Assembly: GCF_022213065.1 (NCBI RefSeq)
Contig: NZ_JAKLJA010000038.1
Span: 1-64,000, forward strand
Length of the DNA: 64,000 nucleotides
Direction: 5' to 3'
Source: Paraburkholderia tagetis
Lineage (GTDB): Bacteria; Pseudomonadota; Gammaproteobacteria; Burkholderiales; Burkholderiaceae
The notes beneath the pieces were generated by a model. The model was given only the letters and a program-made list of their open reading frames with translations. It did not search any database and was not told where the DNA came from. This document shows, one piece after another, positions 50,853 through 59,731 of the stretch. Positions within the stretch are counted from its first letter, which is position 1; every line of letters begins with the position of its first letter. Position numbers and translations under genes: made by a program.

Positions 50853-52241
50853 ATGACCGCCACGCCTTGCGCTTTCACACCCTTCCCGCCGCTTGCCCAG
50901 TTGGCCGCCGATCTCGCTGCGGGCCGCACCACGAGCCGCGCGCTCGCCGAGGCCGCGCTCGAACGCATCGCCGCCCCGGACGGCCAGGGCGCCACCGTGT
51001 TCACGCACGTCGACGCTGAGCGCGTGCGCGCCGCCGCCGATGCGCACGACCAGTTGCGCGCGTCGGGCACGGTGCTTTCGCCGCTCGCGGGTATTCCCGT
51101 TTCGGTGAAAGATCTGTTCGACGTGCAAGGCGAAGTCACGCGGGCCGGCTCCACGGTGCTGGCGAACGCGGCGCCCGCGAGCGCCGACGCCACTGCGGTC
51201 GCGCGTCTGCGCCACGCGGGCGCGGTGCTCGTCGGCCGTACCAATATGAGCGAGTTCGCGTTCTCGGGGCTCGGCCTGAACCCGCATTACGGCACGCCGC
51301 TCTCGCCCTACCAGCGCGGCGTGGCCGGCGACGAGCGCGTCGCGGGCGGCTCGTCGTCCGGAGCAGCGGCCTCGGTCGCCGACGGCATGGCCGCCGTCGC
51401 GCTCGCCACCGACACGGGCGGCTCGATCCGCATCCCGGCGGCGTTCTGCGGCCTCACGGGCTTCAAGCCCACCGCCGCGCGCATCCCGAAGACGGGCGGC
51501 GTGCCGCTTTCGCCCACGCTCGACTCGTTCGGCCCGATCGGCAACGCAGTGGCATGCTGCGCGCTCGTGGACCGCATCCTCGCCGGGCTGCCGCCGCATG
51601 TGCCCGCGGCCCGGCACCTCGATGGCGTGCGCATCGGCGTCCTCACGAACTATGTGACGGACGGCATCGATCCGCACATGGCCGAAGCGCTCGACACCGC
51701 GCTCAAGCATCTCGATGCAGCCGGCGCGATTGTGAACGAAGTGCGCTTTTCGGCGTTCGAGCGCCTGGCCGAAATCAACCGCTTTGGCTTCTCGCCGATC
51801 GAGGCCTACGCGTGGCACCGCCCGCTCCTCGCGCGGCATCGCGACCAATACGATCCGCGGGTGCTCGTGCGCATCCTCAAGGGCGAGCCCGCGAGCGCCG
51901 CCGACTATCTCGATCTGATCGCCGCGCGCGCCGCCATGATGGACGAGGCGCACGCGACGCTCTGGTCGCGCTTCGACGCCGTGATCGCCCCGACCGTGCC
52001 GATCGCGCCGCCAGCCGTCGCGCCGCTCGTCGCCGACGACGAGGCGTTCGCGCGCACCAATGCACTCGTGCTGCGCAACCCGAGCGCCTTCAATTTCCTC
52101 GATGCCTGCGCGCTCTCGCTGCCGATCCACCATCCGGGCGAGGCGCCGGTGGGACTGATGCTGGCCGGCGCGCCCTACGCCGACGACACGATCCTCGCGA
52201 TCGGCCGCGGCGTGGAAGCGGTGCTCGCGCCGCTGCGGTAA
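50853..52241 (+). CDS. Amidase (amidase-signature family)
   Basis: This 462-residue hydrolase carries the amidase-signature triad: Lys86 in PVSVKDLFD, the cis-serine within GGSSSG (167-169) and nucleophile Ser191 in DTGGSIRIPAAFCG. It is not GatA by context, since no gatB or gatC is nearby, and resembles free-standing amidases acting on carboxamides, carbamates or indole-acetamide-type substrates. An overlapping upstream ATG is closed by a stop after five codons. The gene is divergent from the antiporter and about 195 bp upstream of dsbB. Confidence 0.9.
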   Translation: MTATPCAFTPFPPLAQLAADLAAGRTTSRALAEAALERIAAPDGQGATVFTHVDAERVRAAADAHDQLRASGTVLSPLAGIPVSVKDLFDVQGEVTRAGSTVLANAAPASADATAVARLRHAGAVLVGRTNMSEFAFSGLGLNPHYGTPLSPYQRGVAGDERVAGGSSSGAAASVADGMAAVALATDTGGSIRIPAAFCGLTGFKPTAARIPKTGGVPLSPTLDSFGPIGNAVACCALVDRILAGLPPHVPAARHLDGVRIGVLTNYVTDGIDPHMAEALDTALKHLDAAGAIVNEVRFSAFERLAEINRFGFSPIEAYAWHRPLLARHRDQYDPRVLVRILKGEPASAADYLDLIAARAAMMDEAHATLWSRFDAVIAPTVPIAPPAVAPLVADDEAFARTNALVLRNPSAFNFLDACALSLPIHHPGEAPVGLMLAGAPYADDTILAIGRGVEAVLAPLR

Positions 52242-52356
52242 CAAAAATGGGGCGCGGTGGCACACGCGGGCTCCACCTGCGCGCGATCAAGAGCACTCGC
52301 TCGCGCCGCCCACCCTTCGCGCTAGAATCCCGGGACGCCGTTGCAGCCGCATCTGT

Positions 52357-52396
52357 CAGGACCTGCCACGATCTGCCAGGATCCGCCAGCACTTGC
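52357..52396. repeat. Four imperfect tandem 10-bp repeats upstream of dsbB
   Basis: CAGGACCTGC, CACGATCTGC, CAGGATCCGC and CAGCACTTGC follow in series, ending 40 bp before the dsbB start. Confidence 0.65.
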
Positions 52397-52436
52397 CCGA
52401 AGCCGGCTGCGCTATCCAACCCGAAAACCGAGCCAC

Positions 52437-52967
52437 ATGAACGACGATAACGCGCTGCTGCGCCGCGAGCGCGGCCTGCTGGTCCTCCTTGGCCTGATCT
52501 GCCTCGCGCTGCTGGGCGGCGCACTGTATTTCCAGTACGCCGAGCACCAGGACCCGTGCCCCCTGTGCATCCTCACGCGCTACTTCATCATCCTGATCGC
52601 GATCTTCGCGTTTCTCGGCGCGCGCTTCGCCAGCTGGCGCGCCGTGCGCACGCTCGAAGCGCTCGTCGTGATTTCGGCGGTTGGCGGCATCATCGCCTCC
52701 GCGAAGCTCGCCTGGGTGCAGGCGGTCCCGAACTTCAGTTGCGGCTTCGATACGCTGCAACCGATCGTCGACGCGCTGCCGCCCGCGCACTGGCTGCCCG
52801 GCGTCTTCAAGGTCCAGGGCCTGTGCGAAACCACCTACCCGCCCATCCTCGGCCTCACGCTGCCGCTCTGGTCGGCGCTCGCATTCGCCATCGTGTTCGT
52901 TGTGGTGCTCGCGAGCCTGTGGCGCAACCGTCACCGCCAGGTGGCGTGGCCCGGCATCCGGCGCTAA
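52437..52967 (+). CDS. dsbB: Disulfide bond formation protein B
   Basis: This 176-residue inner-membrane oxidase has four transmembrane helices; it reoxidises DsbA and passes electrons to ubiquinone. The two periplasmic redox pairs are Cys41-Cys44 (DPCPLCI) and Cys102/Cys130 (NFSCGF and GLCET), matching E. coli positions 41, 44, 104 and 130. ATG 52437 gives the standard length and keeps the first helix at the N-terminus. Its own promoter probably lies in the region of 10-bp repeats. Confidence 0.94.
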   Translation: MNDDNALLRRERGLLVLLGLICLALLGGALYFQYAEHQDPCPLCILTRYFIILIAIFAFLGARFASWRAVRTLEALVVISAVGGIIASAKLAWVQAVPNFSCGFDTLQPIVDALPPAHWLPGVFKVQGLCETTYPPILGLTLPLWSALAFAIVFVVVLASLWRNRHRQVAWPGIRR

Positions 52968-53320
52968 GCGCCGCCGTGCCACACCCGGCGCCGCGACCAT
53001 AAGGGTTTGCAGGGTTTGCGGCGCCACACCCCTCGCCATCGCCATCCCCCTCAACATCCCGCCGTCTCCCTGCGCCGCCACCATCCGGCGGCGCTTCCCT
53101 TTGCGCTTCATCGCCCCTCGAAGGGCCGGATCACGCGACGTTCTGTCATTGCCGCCGTCGCATAACCCCCATCTCCCAGAAGGAATACTTTCTGGGCGCT
53201 GTCAGTGCTAAATTCGGTACTGGATGGCGATCTACGTGCGCGAGGCCGGACCGACAGTCAAGGCGCGCCCCGGCTCCCAGCGTAACGCGCGCCTGATCCG
53301 CAATGTCTCCCGGGTTTCAC
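52968..53320. other. 353-bp intergenic region upstream of xdhA
   Basis: This should hold the xdh operon promoter. A 7-bp inverted repeat CCCAGAA/TTCTGGG with an 8-bp spacer at 53175-53196 is a weak operator candidate. No gene, terminator with a T run or strong promoter box is visible. No regulator gene for xdh lies in the window. Confidence 0.5.
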
Positions 53321-54895
53321 ATGACAACGCAAACCATCCGCTTCGTCCGTTGTGGCGCCGTGCACGAGGTGCATGACGCGCCCATCACACGCACCGTGCT
53401 CCAGCACCTGCGCGAAGATTTGCACGTCTGCGGCACCAAGGAAGGCTGCGCGGAAGGCGATTGCGGCGCCTGCACGGTTGTGATCGGCGAACTCGACGAC
53501 GATGGCCGTCTCGCGCTCAAGGCGGTCAACGCCTGCATCCAGTTTCTCCCCACGCTCGACGGCCGCGCGCTCTTCACAGTCGAAGACCTGCGCGCACCCG
53601 ACGGCGCGCTGCATCCCGTTCAGCAAGCGATGGTCGACTGTCACGGCTCGCAGTGCGGCTTCTGCACGCCGGGCTTCGTCATGTCGATGTGGGCGCTCTA
53701 CGAGCGCCAGGGCGCCGACGCCGGCCTGCCCACGCGCGACGAAATCGATCAGGCGCTGTCCGGCAATCTGTGCCGTTGCACCGGCTACCGGCCGATCATC
53801 GACGCAGCCCAGCGCATGTTCGACGTGGCGAGCTATCCGCGCGTCGCGCTCGCGCGCGAGCCACTCGAAGCGGCGCTGCGCTCGATTGCGCGCAGCGATA
53901 CCTTTGCCTACTCCGGCCCCGATGTGCGCGGCGTCGCGCACGGCCGCGCCACGTTCTACGCGCCGCGCACGCTCGAAGCATTCGCGACACTGCGCGCCGG
54001 GCATCCGCACGCGCGCGTGCTCGCGGGCGGCACGGACGTCGGCCTGTGGGTCACCAAGCAGTTGCGCGACCTCGGCGACGTGATCTATACCGGCCAGGTC
54101 GCCGAATTGAAGGCCGTCGTGCGCGACGCGCAGACGCTCACGATCGGCGCCGCCGTCCCGCTCGAAGAGGCCTATGCGGCGCTCGCGGTCGACTACCCCG
54201 AACTCGCGGAGCTGTGGGCGCGCTTCGCCTCGCTGCCGATCCGCAACGCGGGCACGCTGGGCGGCAATGTGGCGAACGGCTCGCCCATCGGCGACTCGAT
54301 GCCGGCGCTGCTCGTGCTCGACGCCGAAGTCGTGCTGCGCCGCGCCGCGCGCGCACGCACGCTGCCGCTCGCGGCGTTCTATACCGGCTATCAGAAGAAC
54401 GTGCTCGAAGCGGGCGAGTTTGTCGAAGCGATCCGCGTGCCCCGCCCCGCGCCAATGCTGCGCTTTCGCACCTACAAGGTGTCCAAGCGCTATGACCAGG
54501 ACATCTCGGCGGTCTGCGCGGCGTTTGCGCTCGAGATTGGCGAGGACGGCACGATCGGGAACGCACGCATCGCGTATGGCGGCATGGCCGCGATACCACA
54601 GCGCGCCGCGCACGCCGAAGCAGCGCTCGCGGGCGCACACTGGGACGAAGTGGCAGCACAGCGCGCCATGGCCGCGCTCGACGCCGACTATCAGCCGCTC
54701 ACCGACATGCGCGCGAGCGCCGCGTATCGTTTGAAGGTCGCGCGCAATCTGCTCTGGCGCTGCTGGCTCGAAACGCGCGACGACGCGCCGCTCGCGCTGT
54801 GCGACGTGAATGCCTTCGTGTTTGCCGCCGAGGCGGAAGTCGTCGACGAAACCGGCACGGGCGGCGGTGCAGCGCTTGCGGGAGACGCATCATGA
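53321..54895 (+). CDS. xdhA: Xanthine dehydrogenase small (FAD/Fe-S) subunit
   Basis: This 524-residue subunit transfers electrons from the molybdenum centre to NAD. The plant-type [2Fe-2S] domain has CGTKEGCAEGDCGAC (Cys43, 48, 51), and the second cluster uses QCGFCTPG (Cys112, 115) and NLCRCTGYRP (Cys151, 153). The FAD-binding domain follows (LAGGTDVGLWVTK, GTLGGNVANGSPIGDSMPALL) and the CO-dehydrogenase-type C-terminal domain. ATG 53321 begins MTTQTIRFV. Its stop overlaps xdhB by four bases. Confidence 0.96.
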   Translation: MTTQTIRFVRCGAVHEVHDAPITRTVLQHLREDLHVCGTKEGCAEGDCGACTVVIGELDDDGRLALKAVNACIQFLPTLDGRALFTVEDLRAPDGALHPVQQAMVDCHGSQCGFCTPGFVMSMWALYERQGADAGLPTRDEIDQALSGNLCRCTGYRPIIDAAQRMFDVASYPRVALAREPLEAALRSIARSDTFAYSGPDVRGVAHGRATFYAPRTLEAFATLRAGHPHARVLAGGTDVGLWVTKQLRDLGDVIYTGQVAELKAVVRDAQTLTIGAAVPLEEAYAALAVDYPELAELWARFASLPIRNAGTLGGNVANGSPIGDSMPALLVLDAEVVLRRAARARTLPLAAFYTGYQKNVLEAGEFVEAIRVPRPAPMLRFRTYKVSKRYDQDISAVCAAFALEIGEDGTIGNARIAYGGMAAIPQRAAHAEAALAGAHWDEVAAQRAMAALDADYQPLTDMRASAAYRLKVARNLLWRCWLETRDDAPLALCDVNAFVFAAEAEVVDETGTGGGAALAGDAS

Positions 54896-57321
54896 ACCGC
54901 CAGTCCGATCCGTTCGTCACGCAAACCGCGCACTCGGCACATTCAGCGCATGCAACACAAGCGGCGCTCGGTGCGCCGCTGCCGCACGAGTCGGCCGACC
55001 TGCACGTAAGCGGCGAGGCGCGCTACACCGACGACATCCCCGAGTTGCACGGCACGCTCCATGGCGCGCTCGGTCTCTCGCGCCATGCGCATGCGCGCAT
55101 CGCGGCGCTCGACCTTGCGCGTGTGCGCGCCATGCCGGGCGTCGTCGCGATCTTCACCGCCGCCGACATTCCCAGTGAAAACAACTGCGGCCCGGTCCTG
55201 CACGACGACCCGGTGCTCGCGCAGGATGAAGTGCAGTATCTCGGCCAGCCCGTATTCGCCGTGATCGCGACGAGCCACGCGCTCGCCCGCCGCGCGGCCG
55301 CGCTTGCCGCCAGCGACGACGTGGTGCGCTACGAGCCGCTCGAAGCGGTGCTCAGCATCGCCGACGCGAAGGCGCGCCAGCAATACGTCCTGCCGCCGCT
55401 GCATCTCACGCGCGGCGAGCCGGTGGCGCGCATCGCGGCGGCGCCCCATCGCATCGCCGGCACGTTTGCCGTGGGCGGCCAGGAGCAGTTCTATCTCGAA
55501 GGCCAGGTTGCCTATGCGCTGCCCGAGGAGCAGGACGGCATGCTCGTCTATAGCTCGACGCAGCACCCGAGCGAGATGCAGCAGTTGATCGCGCATCTGC
55601 TCGGCTGGCCCACGCATCGCGTCATGTGCGAATGCCGGCGCATGGGCGGCGGCTTCGGCGGCAAGGAATCGCAGTCGGCGCTGTTCGCCTGCGTGGCGGC
55701 GCTCGCCGCGCACAAACTGCGGCGCCCCGTGAAGCTGCGCGCCGACCGCGACGACGACTTCCTCATCACCGGGAAGCGCCACGACGCGCTCTACGAATAC
55801 GAAGCCGGCTACGACAACGAAGGGCGCCTGCTTGGCGCGCGGGTGGAAATCGCATTGCGCGCGGGCTATTCCGCCGATCTCTCGGGTGCGGTCGCCACGC
55901 GCGCGGTCTGCCATTTCGACAACGCCTACTCGCTTTCGGACGTCGAAATCGTCGCGCTCTGCTGCAAGACCAACACGCAGTCGAACACGGCGTTCCGTGG
56001 CTTCGGCGGGCCGCAAGGCGCGCTCGTGATGGAGGTGATGCTCGACAGCATCGCGAGAGCGCTCGGGCGCGATCCGCTCGATGTACGCCGCGCGAACTAC
56101 TACGGCATCGGCGAGCGGGACGTCACGCCTTACGGACAGCGCGTCGAGGACAACGTGCTCGTGCCGCTCACCGAGCAGTTGCTCGCTTCGAGCCATTACG
56201 CCGCGCGCCGTGCCGCGCTTGCCGGGTTCAACCGCGCGAGCCCCGTGCTCAAGCGCGGCATCGCGTTCACGCCCGTGAAGTTCGGCATCTCGTTCAACGT
56301 CCCGCACCTGAACCAGGCGGGCGCGCTCGTGCACGTCTATCGCGACGGCTCCGTGCTCGTGAATCACGGCGGCACCGAAATGGGCCAAGGGCTCAACACG
56401 AAGGTCGCGCAGGTCGTGGCCGGCGTGCTGGGGCTGCCGCTCGCGCAGGTGCGCGTGAGCGCGACCGACACGTCGAAAGTGGCGAACACGTCCGCCACCG
56501 CCGCCTCGACCGGCAGCGACCTGAACGGCAAGGCCGCCGAAGACGCGGCGCTCGCGATCCGCGCGCACCTCGCCGAACTCGCCGCCGCGGAGTACGACTG
56601 CACGCCTGATGCGGTCAGGTTCGAAGATGGCAAGGTCCACGCGCAGGGCAAGGGCCAAGGCCAAGGCAAGGCCATCGCCTTCGCCGACTTCGTGGAATTC
56701 GCGTATCTAAAGCGTGTGCAACTGTGGTCCGACGGCTTTTACGCAACGCCCAAGGTCCATTGGGACGCGCAGACGCTCACCGGCCATCCGTTCTATTACT
56801 TCGCCTATGGCGCGGCAGTGTCCGAGGTGGTCGTCGACACGCTCACGGGCGAATGGAAGCTCGTGCGCGCCGACGTGTTGCACGACGCGGGCCAGTCGAT
56901 CAACCCGGCCATCGACATCGGCCAGGTCGAAGGCGGATTCATCCAGGGCATGGGCTGGCTCACGAGCGAAGAGCTCTGGTGGAACCGCGACGGCAAGCTC
57001 ATGACGCACGCGCCGTCCACCTACAAGATTCCGGCGATCAGCGATACGCCCGCGGCGTTTCACGTTCAGCTCTACCGCAACGAAAACGCCGAGCCCACCG
57101 TGTTCCGCTCGAAGGCCGTGGGCGAGCCGCCCTTGCTGCTGCCGTTCTCGGTGTTTCTCGCGATCCGCGATGCGATCGGCGCCGCCGTGCCCGAGGCCCG
57201 GGAAGCCGCGCCGCTCGTCGCGCCCGCCACACCCGAAGCGATCCTCGACGCGCTCGATGCCCTGCGTATGCGCGCGGCAAGCGCGCAGGCCGCCGCCCCA
57301 ACAGAAGTTGTCGCCAAGTAG
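54892..57321 (+). CDS. xdhB: Xanthine dehydrogenase large (molybdopterin) subunit
   Basis: This 809-residue subunit carries the molybdenum cofactor and oxidises hypoxanthine and xanthine to urate. Characteristic segments are MGGGFGGKESQSALFA, NTAFRGFGGPQGALVMEVML, GGTEMGQGLNTKVAQV and the catalytic-glutamate motif SKAVGEPPLLLPFSVF. The start at 54892 gives an ATGA overlap with xdhA, and xdhC begins 12 bp after the stop. The cofactor needs XdhC for sulfuration. A short Lys/Gly/Gln repeat (GKGQGQGKA) is a minor insertion. Confidence 0.96.
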   Translation: MNRQSDPFVTQTAHSAHSAHATQAALGAPLPHESADLHVSGEARYTDDIPELHGTLHGALGLSRHAHARIAALDLARVRAMPGVVAIFTAADIPSENNCGPVLHDDPVLAQDEVQYLGQPVFAVIATSHALARRAAALAASDDVVRYEPLEAVLSIADAKARQQYVLPPLHLTRGEPVARIAAAPHRIAGTFAVGGQEQFYLEGQVAYALPEEQDGMLVYSSTQHPSEMQQLIAHLLGWPTHRVMCECRRMGGGFGGKESQSALFACVAALAAHKLRRPVKLRADRDDDFLITGKRHDALYEYEAGYDNEGRLLGARVEIALRAGYSADLSGAVATRAVCHFDNAYSLSDVEIVALCCKTNTQSNTAFRGFGGPQGALVMEVMLDSIARALGRDPLDVRRANYYGIGERDVTPYGQRVEDNVLVPLTEQLLASSHYAARRAALAGFNRASPVLKRGIAFTPVKFGISFNVPHLNQAGALVHVYRDGSVLVNHGGTEMGQGLNTKVAQVVAGVLGLPLAQVRVSATDTSKVANTSATAASTGSDLNGKAAEDAALAIRAHLAELAAAEYDCTPDAVRFEDGKVHAQGKGQGQGKAIAFADFVEFAYLKRVQLWSDGFYATPKVHWDAQTLTGHPFYYFAYGAAVSEVVVDTLTGEWKLVRADVLHDAGQSINPAIDIGQVEGGFIQGMGWLTSEELWWNRDGKLMTHAPSTYKIPAISDTPAAFHVQLYRNENAEPTVFRSKAVGEPPLLLPFSVFLAIRDAIGAAVPEAREAAPLVAPATPEAILDALDALRMRAASAQAAAPTEVVAK

Positions 57322-57333
57322 GAGAACCGACGG

Positions 57334-58476
57334 ATGCAAGCCTGGGTCACCGATCTTCAACACCTGCTCGCGCACGGCGACGCCGCCGTGCTCGTGACCG
57401 TCGCGCGCGCCGAAGGCTCGGTGCCGCGCGAGGCCGGCACGAAGATGATCGTCACGCGCGAAGCGGCCCGCCATACGATCGGCGGCGGTCACCTCGAATG
57501 GAAGGCCATCGAGACCGCGCGCCAGGTGCTGCGCGACGGCATGCGCACGCCGCATGCGCGACGCCTCGAGCGATTCGCGCTTGGGCCGAGCCTCGGCCAG
57601 TGCTGTGGCGGCGCGGTCGTGCTCGCGTTCGAGCGGCTCGACGTCTCCGACCTCGGCTGGCTCGCCACACTCGCGCGGCGCCTCGCGGCGGGCGCCTCGA
57701 CCGTTCGTAGCGTATCATTCCGCTCCTCGCGGAATGGGACGCCATCCGGCGCCGATGCCAGCAGCGCGGGCGCTACCTCAGCCACGGCAGCGGCCGATGC
57801 CGCGGCGGCTTCGGCCGTGATGCTCTCGGAGCCGGAGCCAGGCGTTCAGACGCCCGACTGCCTGCTCTGGGACACGGGCACGCCGGGTCAAGGCGACGGC
57901 ACGATGCTGCTCACCGAAACCATCGCGCCAAACGACTGGCCTGTGGTGTTGTTCGGCGCGGGCCACGTAGGCGCAGCGCTCGTGCGCGTGCTCGGCACGC
58001 TGCCCTGCCGCGTGCGCTGGGTGGACGAGCGCGACGCTGCGTTCCCCTCGCCGGAAGCATTCGCGGCACTGGGTGCGCCCAACGTCGCGATCGACGCCAA
58101 CGACGCGCCCGACGAAGCCATCGACGCCGCCCCGCCGGGCACGAGCTTCATCGTGATGACGCACGATCATTCGCGCGACCTCGATCTTGCGGAGCGCATC
58201 CTGCGCCGCGGCGACTTCCTGTTCTTCGGCATGATCGGCTCGCATACGAAGCGCAAGCAGTTCGAGCACCGGCTCGCCGCGCGCGGCATCGACCCGCTGC
58301 AGATAGCACGCATGCGGTGCCCGCTCGGCGTGGACGGCATCGTCGACAAGTCGCCCGAGGTCATCGCGATCTCGACCGCCGCGCAATTGCTGCAGGCGAT
58401 CGAAGCTGCCACGGCAGGCGTGCATGCTCCAGCGCATGCAGACGTTGCGGCTTCCGGCACGGCCCATTCCGCGTGA
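57334..58476 (+). CDS. xdhC: Xanthine dehydrogenase accessory protein XdhC
   Basis: This 380-residue chaperone binds molybdenum cofactor, promotes its sulfuration and inserts it into XdhB. The N-terminal domain has VTVARAEGSVPREAGTKMIV, GGGHLEWKAIE and LGPSLGQCCGG; the C-terminal Rossmann domain has LFGAGHVGAALVRVLGTLP and THDHSRDLDLAERIL. It contains an Ala-rich insert around residues 130-165 that lengthens it over the usual 280-350 residues. GGAGAA precedes the ATG. The order xdhA-xdhB-xdhC is conserved. Confidence 0.94.
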   Translation: MQAWVTDLQHLLAHGDAAVLVTVARAEGSVPREAGTKMIVTREAARHTIGGGHLEWKAIETARQVLRDGMRTPHARRLERFALGPSLGQCCGGAVVLAFERLDVSDLGWLATLARRLAAGASTVRSVSFRSSRNGTPSGADASSAGATSATAAADAAAASAVMLSEPEPGVQTPDCLLWDTGTPGQGDGTMLLTETIAPNDWPVVLFGAGHVGAALVRVLGTLPCRVRWVDERDAAFPSPEAFAALGAPNVAIDANDAPDEAIDAAPPGTSFIVMTHDHSRDLDLAERILRRGDFLFFGMIGSHTKRKQFEHRLAARGIDPLQIARMRCPLGVDGIVDKSPEVIAISTAAQLLQAIEAATAGVHAPAHADVAASGTAHSA

Positions 58477-58510
58477 TGCCACTCAACGAACGAACCCCAT
58501 CGAACGAATC

Positions 58511-59554
58511 ATGACCATCACGCCCCTTGCCAACCCGCTCGTGCAGAAAGCTGCGCGCGCACCGAAGGCCGAGCTGCACATCCATATCGAAGGCTCGCTC
58601 GAGCCCGAGCTGATCTTCGCGCTCGCGCAGCGCAACAACGTCAAGCTCGCCTACGAGTCGATCGAAGTGCTGCGCGCGGCCTACGCGTTCACCGACCTGC
58701 AGTCGTTCCTCGACATCTACTATGCGGGCGCGAGCGTGCTGCTCGCCGAGCAGGACTTCTACGACATGACGATGGCCTACTGCGAGCGCGCGCTCGCGGA
58801 CAACGTCGTGCACGCCGAAATATTCTTCGATCCGCAAACGCACACCGAACGCGGCGTGCCGATCGAAACCGTGGTCGCGGGCATCGACCGCGCGCTCGCC
58901 GACGCCGAAAAGCGCGGCCTCACGAGCAAGCTGATCCTCTGCTTCCTGCGCCATCTGAGCGAAGCCGATGCGCTCGCCACCTTCGACGCGGCGCTGCCGC
59001 TCTTCGATCGCTACCCGCGCATGATCGGCGTGGGCCTCGATTCGTCGGAGCGCGGCCATCCGCCTTCGAAGTTCGAGCGCGTGTTCGAGAAGGCGCGCGC
59101 GAAGGGCCTGAAACTCGTCGCGCATGCGGGCGAGGAAGGCCCGCCCGCTTACATCTATGAGGCGCTCGATCTGCTCAAGGTCGACCGCGTCGATCACGGC
59201 GTGCGCAGCATCGAGGACAAGGCGCTCGTCACGCGCCTCGCCGACACGCGCGTCGCGCTCACCGTCTGCCCGCTCTCGAACCTGAAGCTCTGCGTGTTCG
59301 ACGACATGACCAAGCACACGCTCAAGAAGCTGCTCGACGAAGGCGTCGCGGTGACCGTCAACTCCGACGACCCCGCCTACTTCGGCGGCTACGTGAACGA
59401 GAACTACAGCGCCATCATCGTTGCGCTGAAGCTCGACGAAGAAGAGGTGTACACGATCCTGCGCAACAGCTTCGAGGCCTCCTTTGTGTCGCCCGAAACA
59501 CGCGCCGCGCTGATCGCAAAGCTCGATCAGTACTGGAGCAGCGCCGTGGCTTGA
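58511..59554 (+). CDS. Adenine deaminase of the adenosine-deaminase family
   Basis: This 347-residue metal-dependent hydrolase has zinc ligands His23 and His25 in AELHIHIEGS, with AHAGEEGPPAYIYEAL, the catalytic-region VDHGVRS and NSDDPAYFGGY. The sequence follows the Pseudomonas adenine deaminase subgroup (LELLFALAQRN, AYAFTDLQSFLDIYYAG, FFDPQTHTERG, VGLDSSERGHPPSKF) more closely than true adenosine deaminases. It probably converts adenine to hypoxanthine, the substrate of the XdhAB enzyme encoded immediately upstream. ATG 58511 is 34 bp after xdhC, so cotranscription is likely. Confidence 0.9.
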   Translation: MTITPLANPLVQKAARAPKAELHIHIEGSLEPELIFALAQRNNVKLAYESIEVLRAAYAFTDLQSFLDIYYAGASVLLAEQDFYDMTMAYCERALADNVVHAEIFFDPQTHTERGVPIETVVAGIDRALADAEKRGLTSKLILCFLRHLSEADALATFDAALPLFDRYPRMIGVGLDSSERGHPPSKFERVFEKARAKGLKLVAHAGEEGPPAYIYEALDLLKVDRVDHGVRSIEDKALVTRLADTRVALTVCPLSNLKLCVFDDMTKHTLKKLLDEGVAVTVNSDDPAYFGGYVNENYSAIIVALKLDEEEVYTILRNSFEASFVSPETRAALIAKLDQYWSSAVA

Positions 59555-59579
59555 CCCCGCGCAGGACGTTCCAACCCAA

Positions 59580-59645
59580 GGCCTGTTCCCGCGAATAACA
59601 GGCCCCAGGCTTCACCCTCGATGAGGACCGGCGCGCGAGCGCCGG
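59580..59645 (+). other. Paired stem-loops in the ade-guaD intergenic leader
   Basis: A first hairpin (GGCCTGTT/AACAGGCC, 59580-59604) and a second (CCGGCGC/GCGCCGG, 59628-59645) are each followed by nearly the same tail, GGCCCCAGGCTT and GGCCCCAGGGCTT. The second tail runs into TTTT. They lie 87-152 bp before the guaD start and could be a tandem terminator or a regulatory leader. Confidence 0.5.
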
Positions 59646-59731
59646 CCCCAGGGCTTTTGCGCGCCGCGTTTTCAGGAGCGGCGCACGAATCCTGCTCATG
59701 AATACCTGAAATTTTCGGAGACGAAGTTCCC

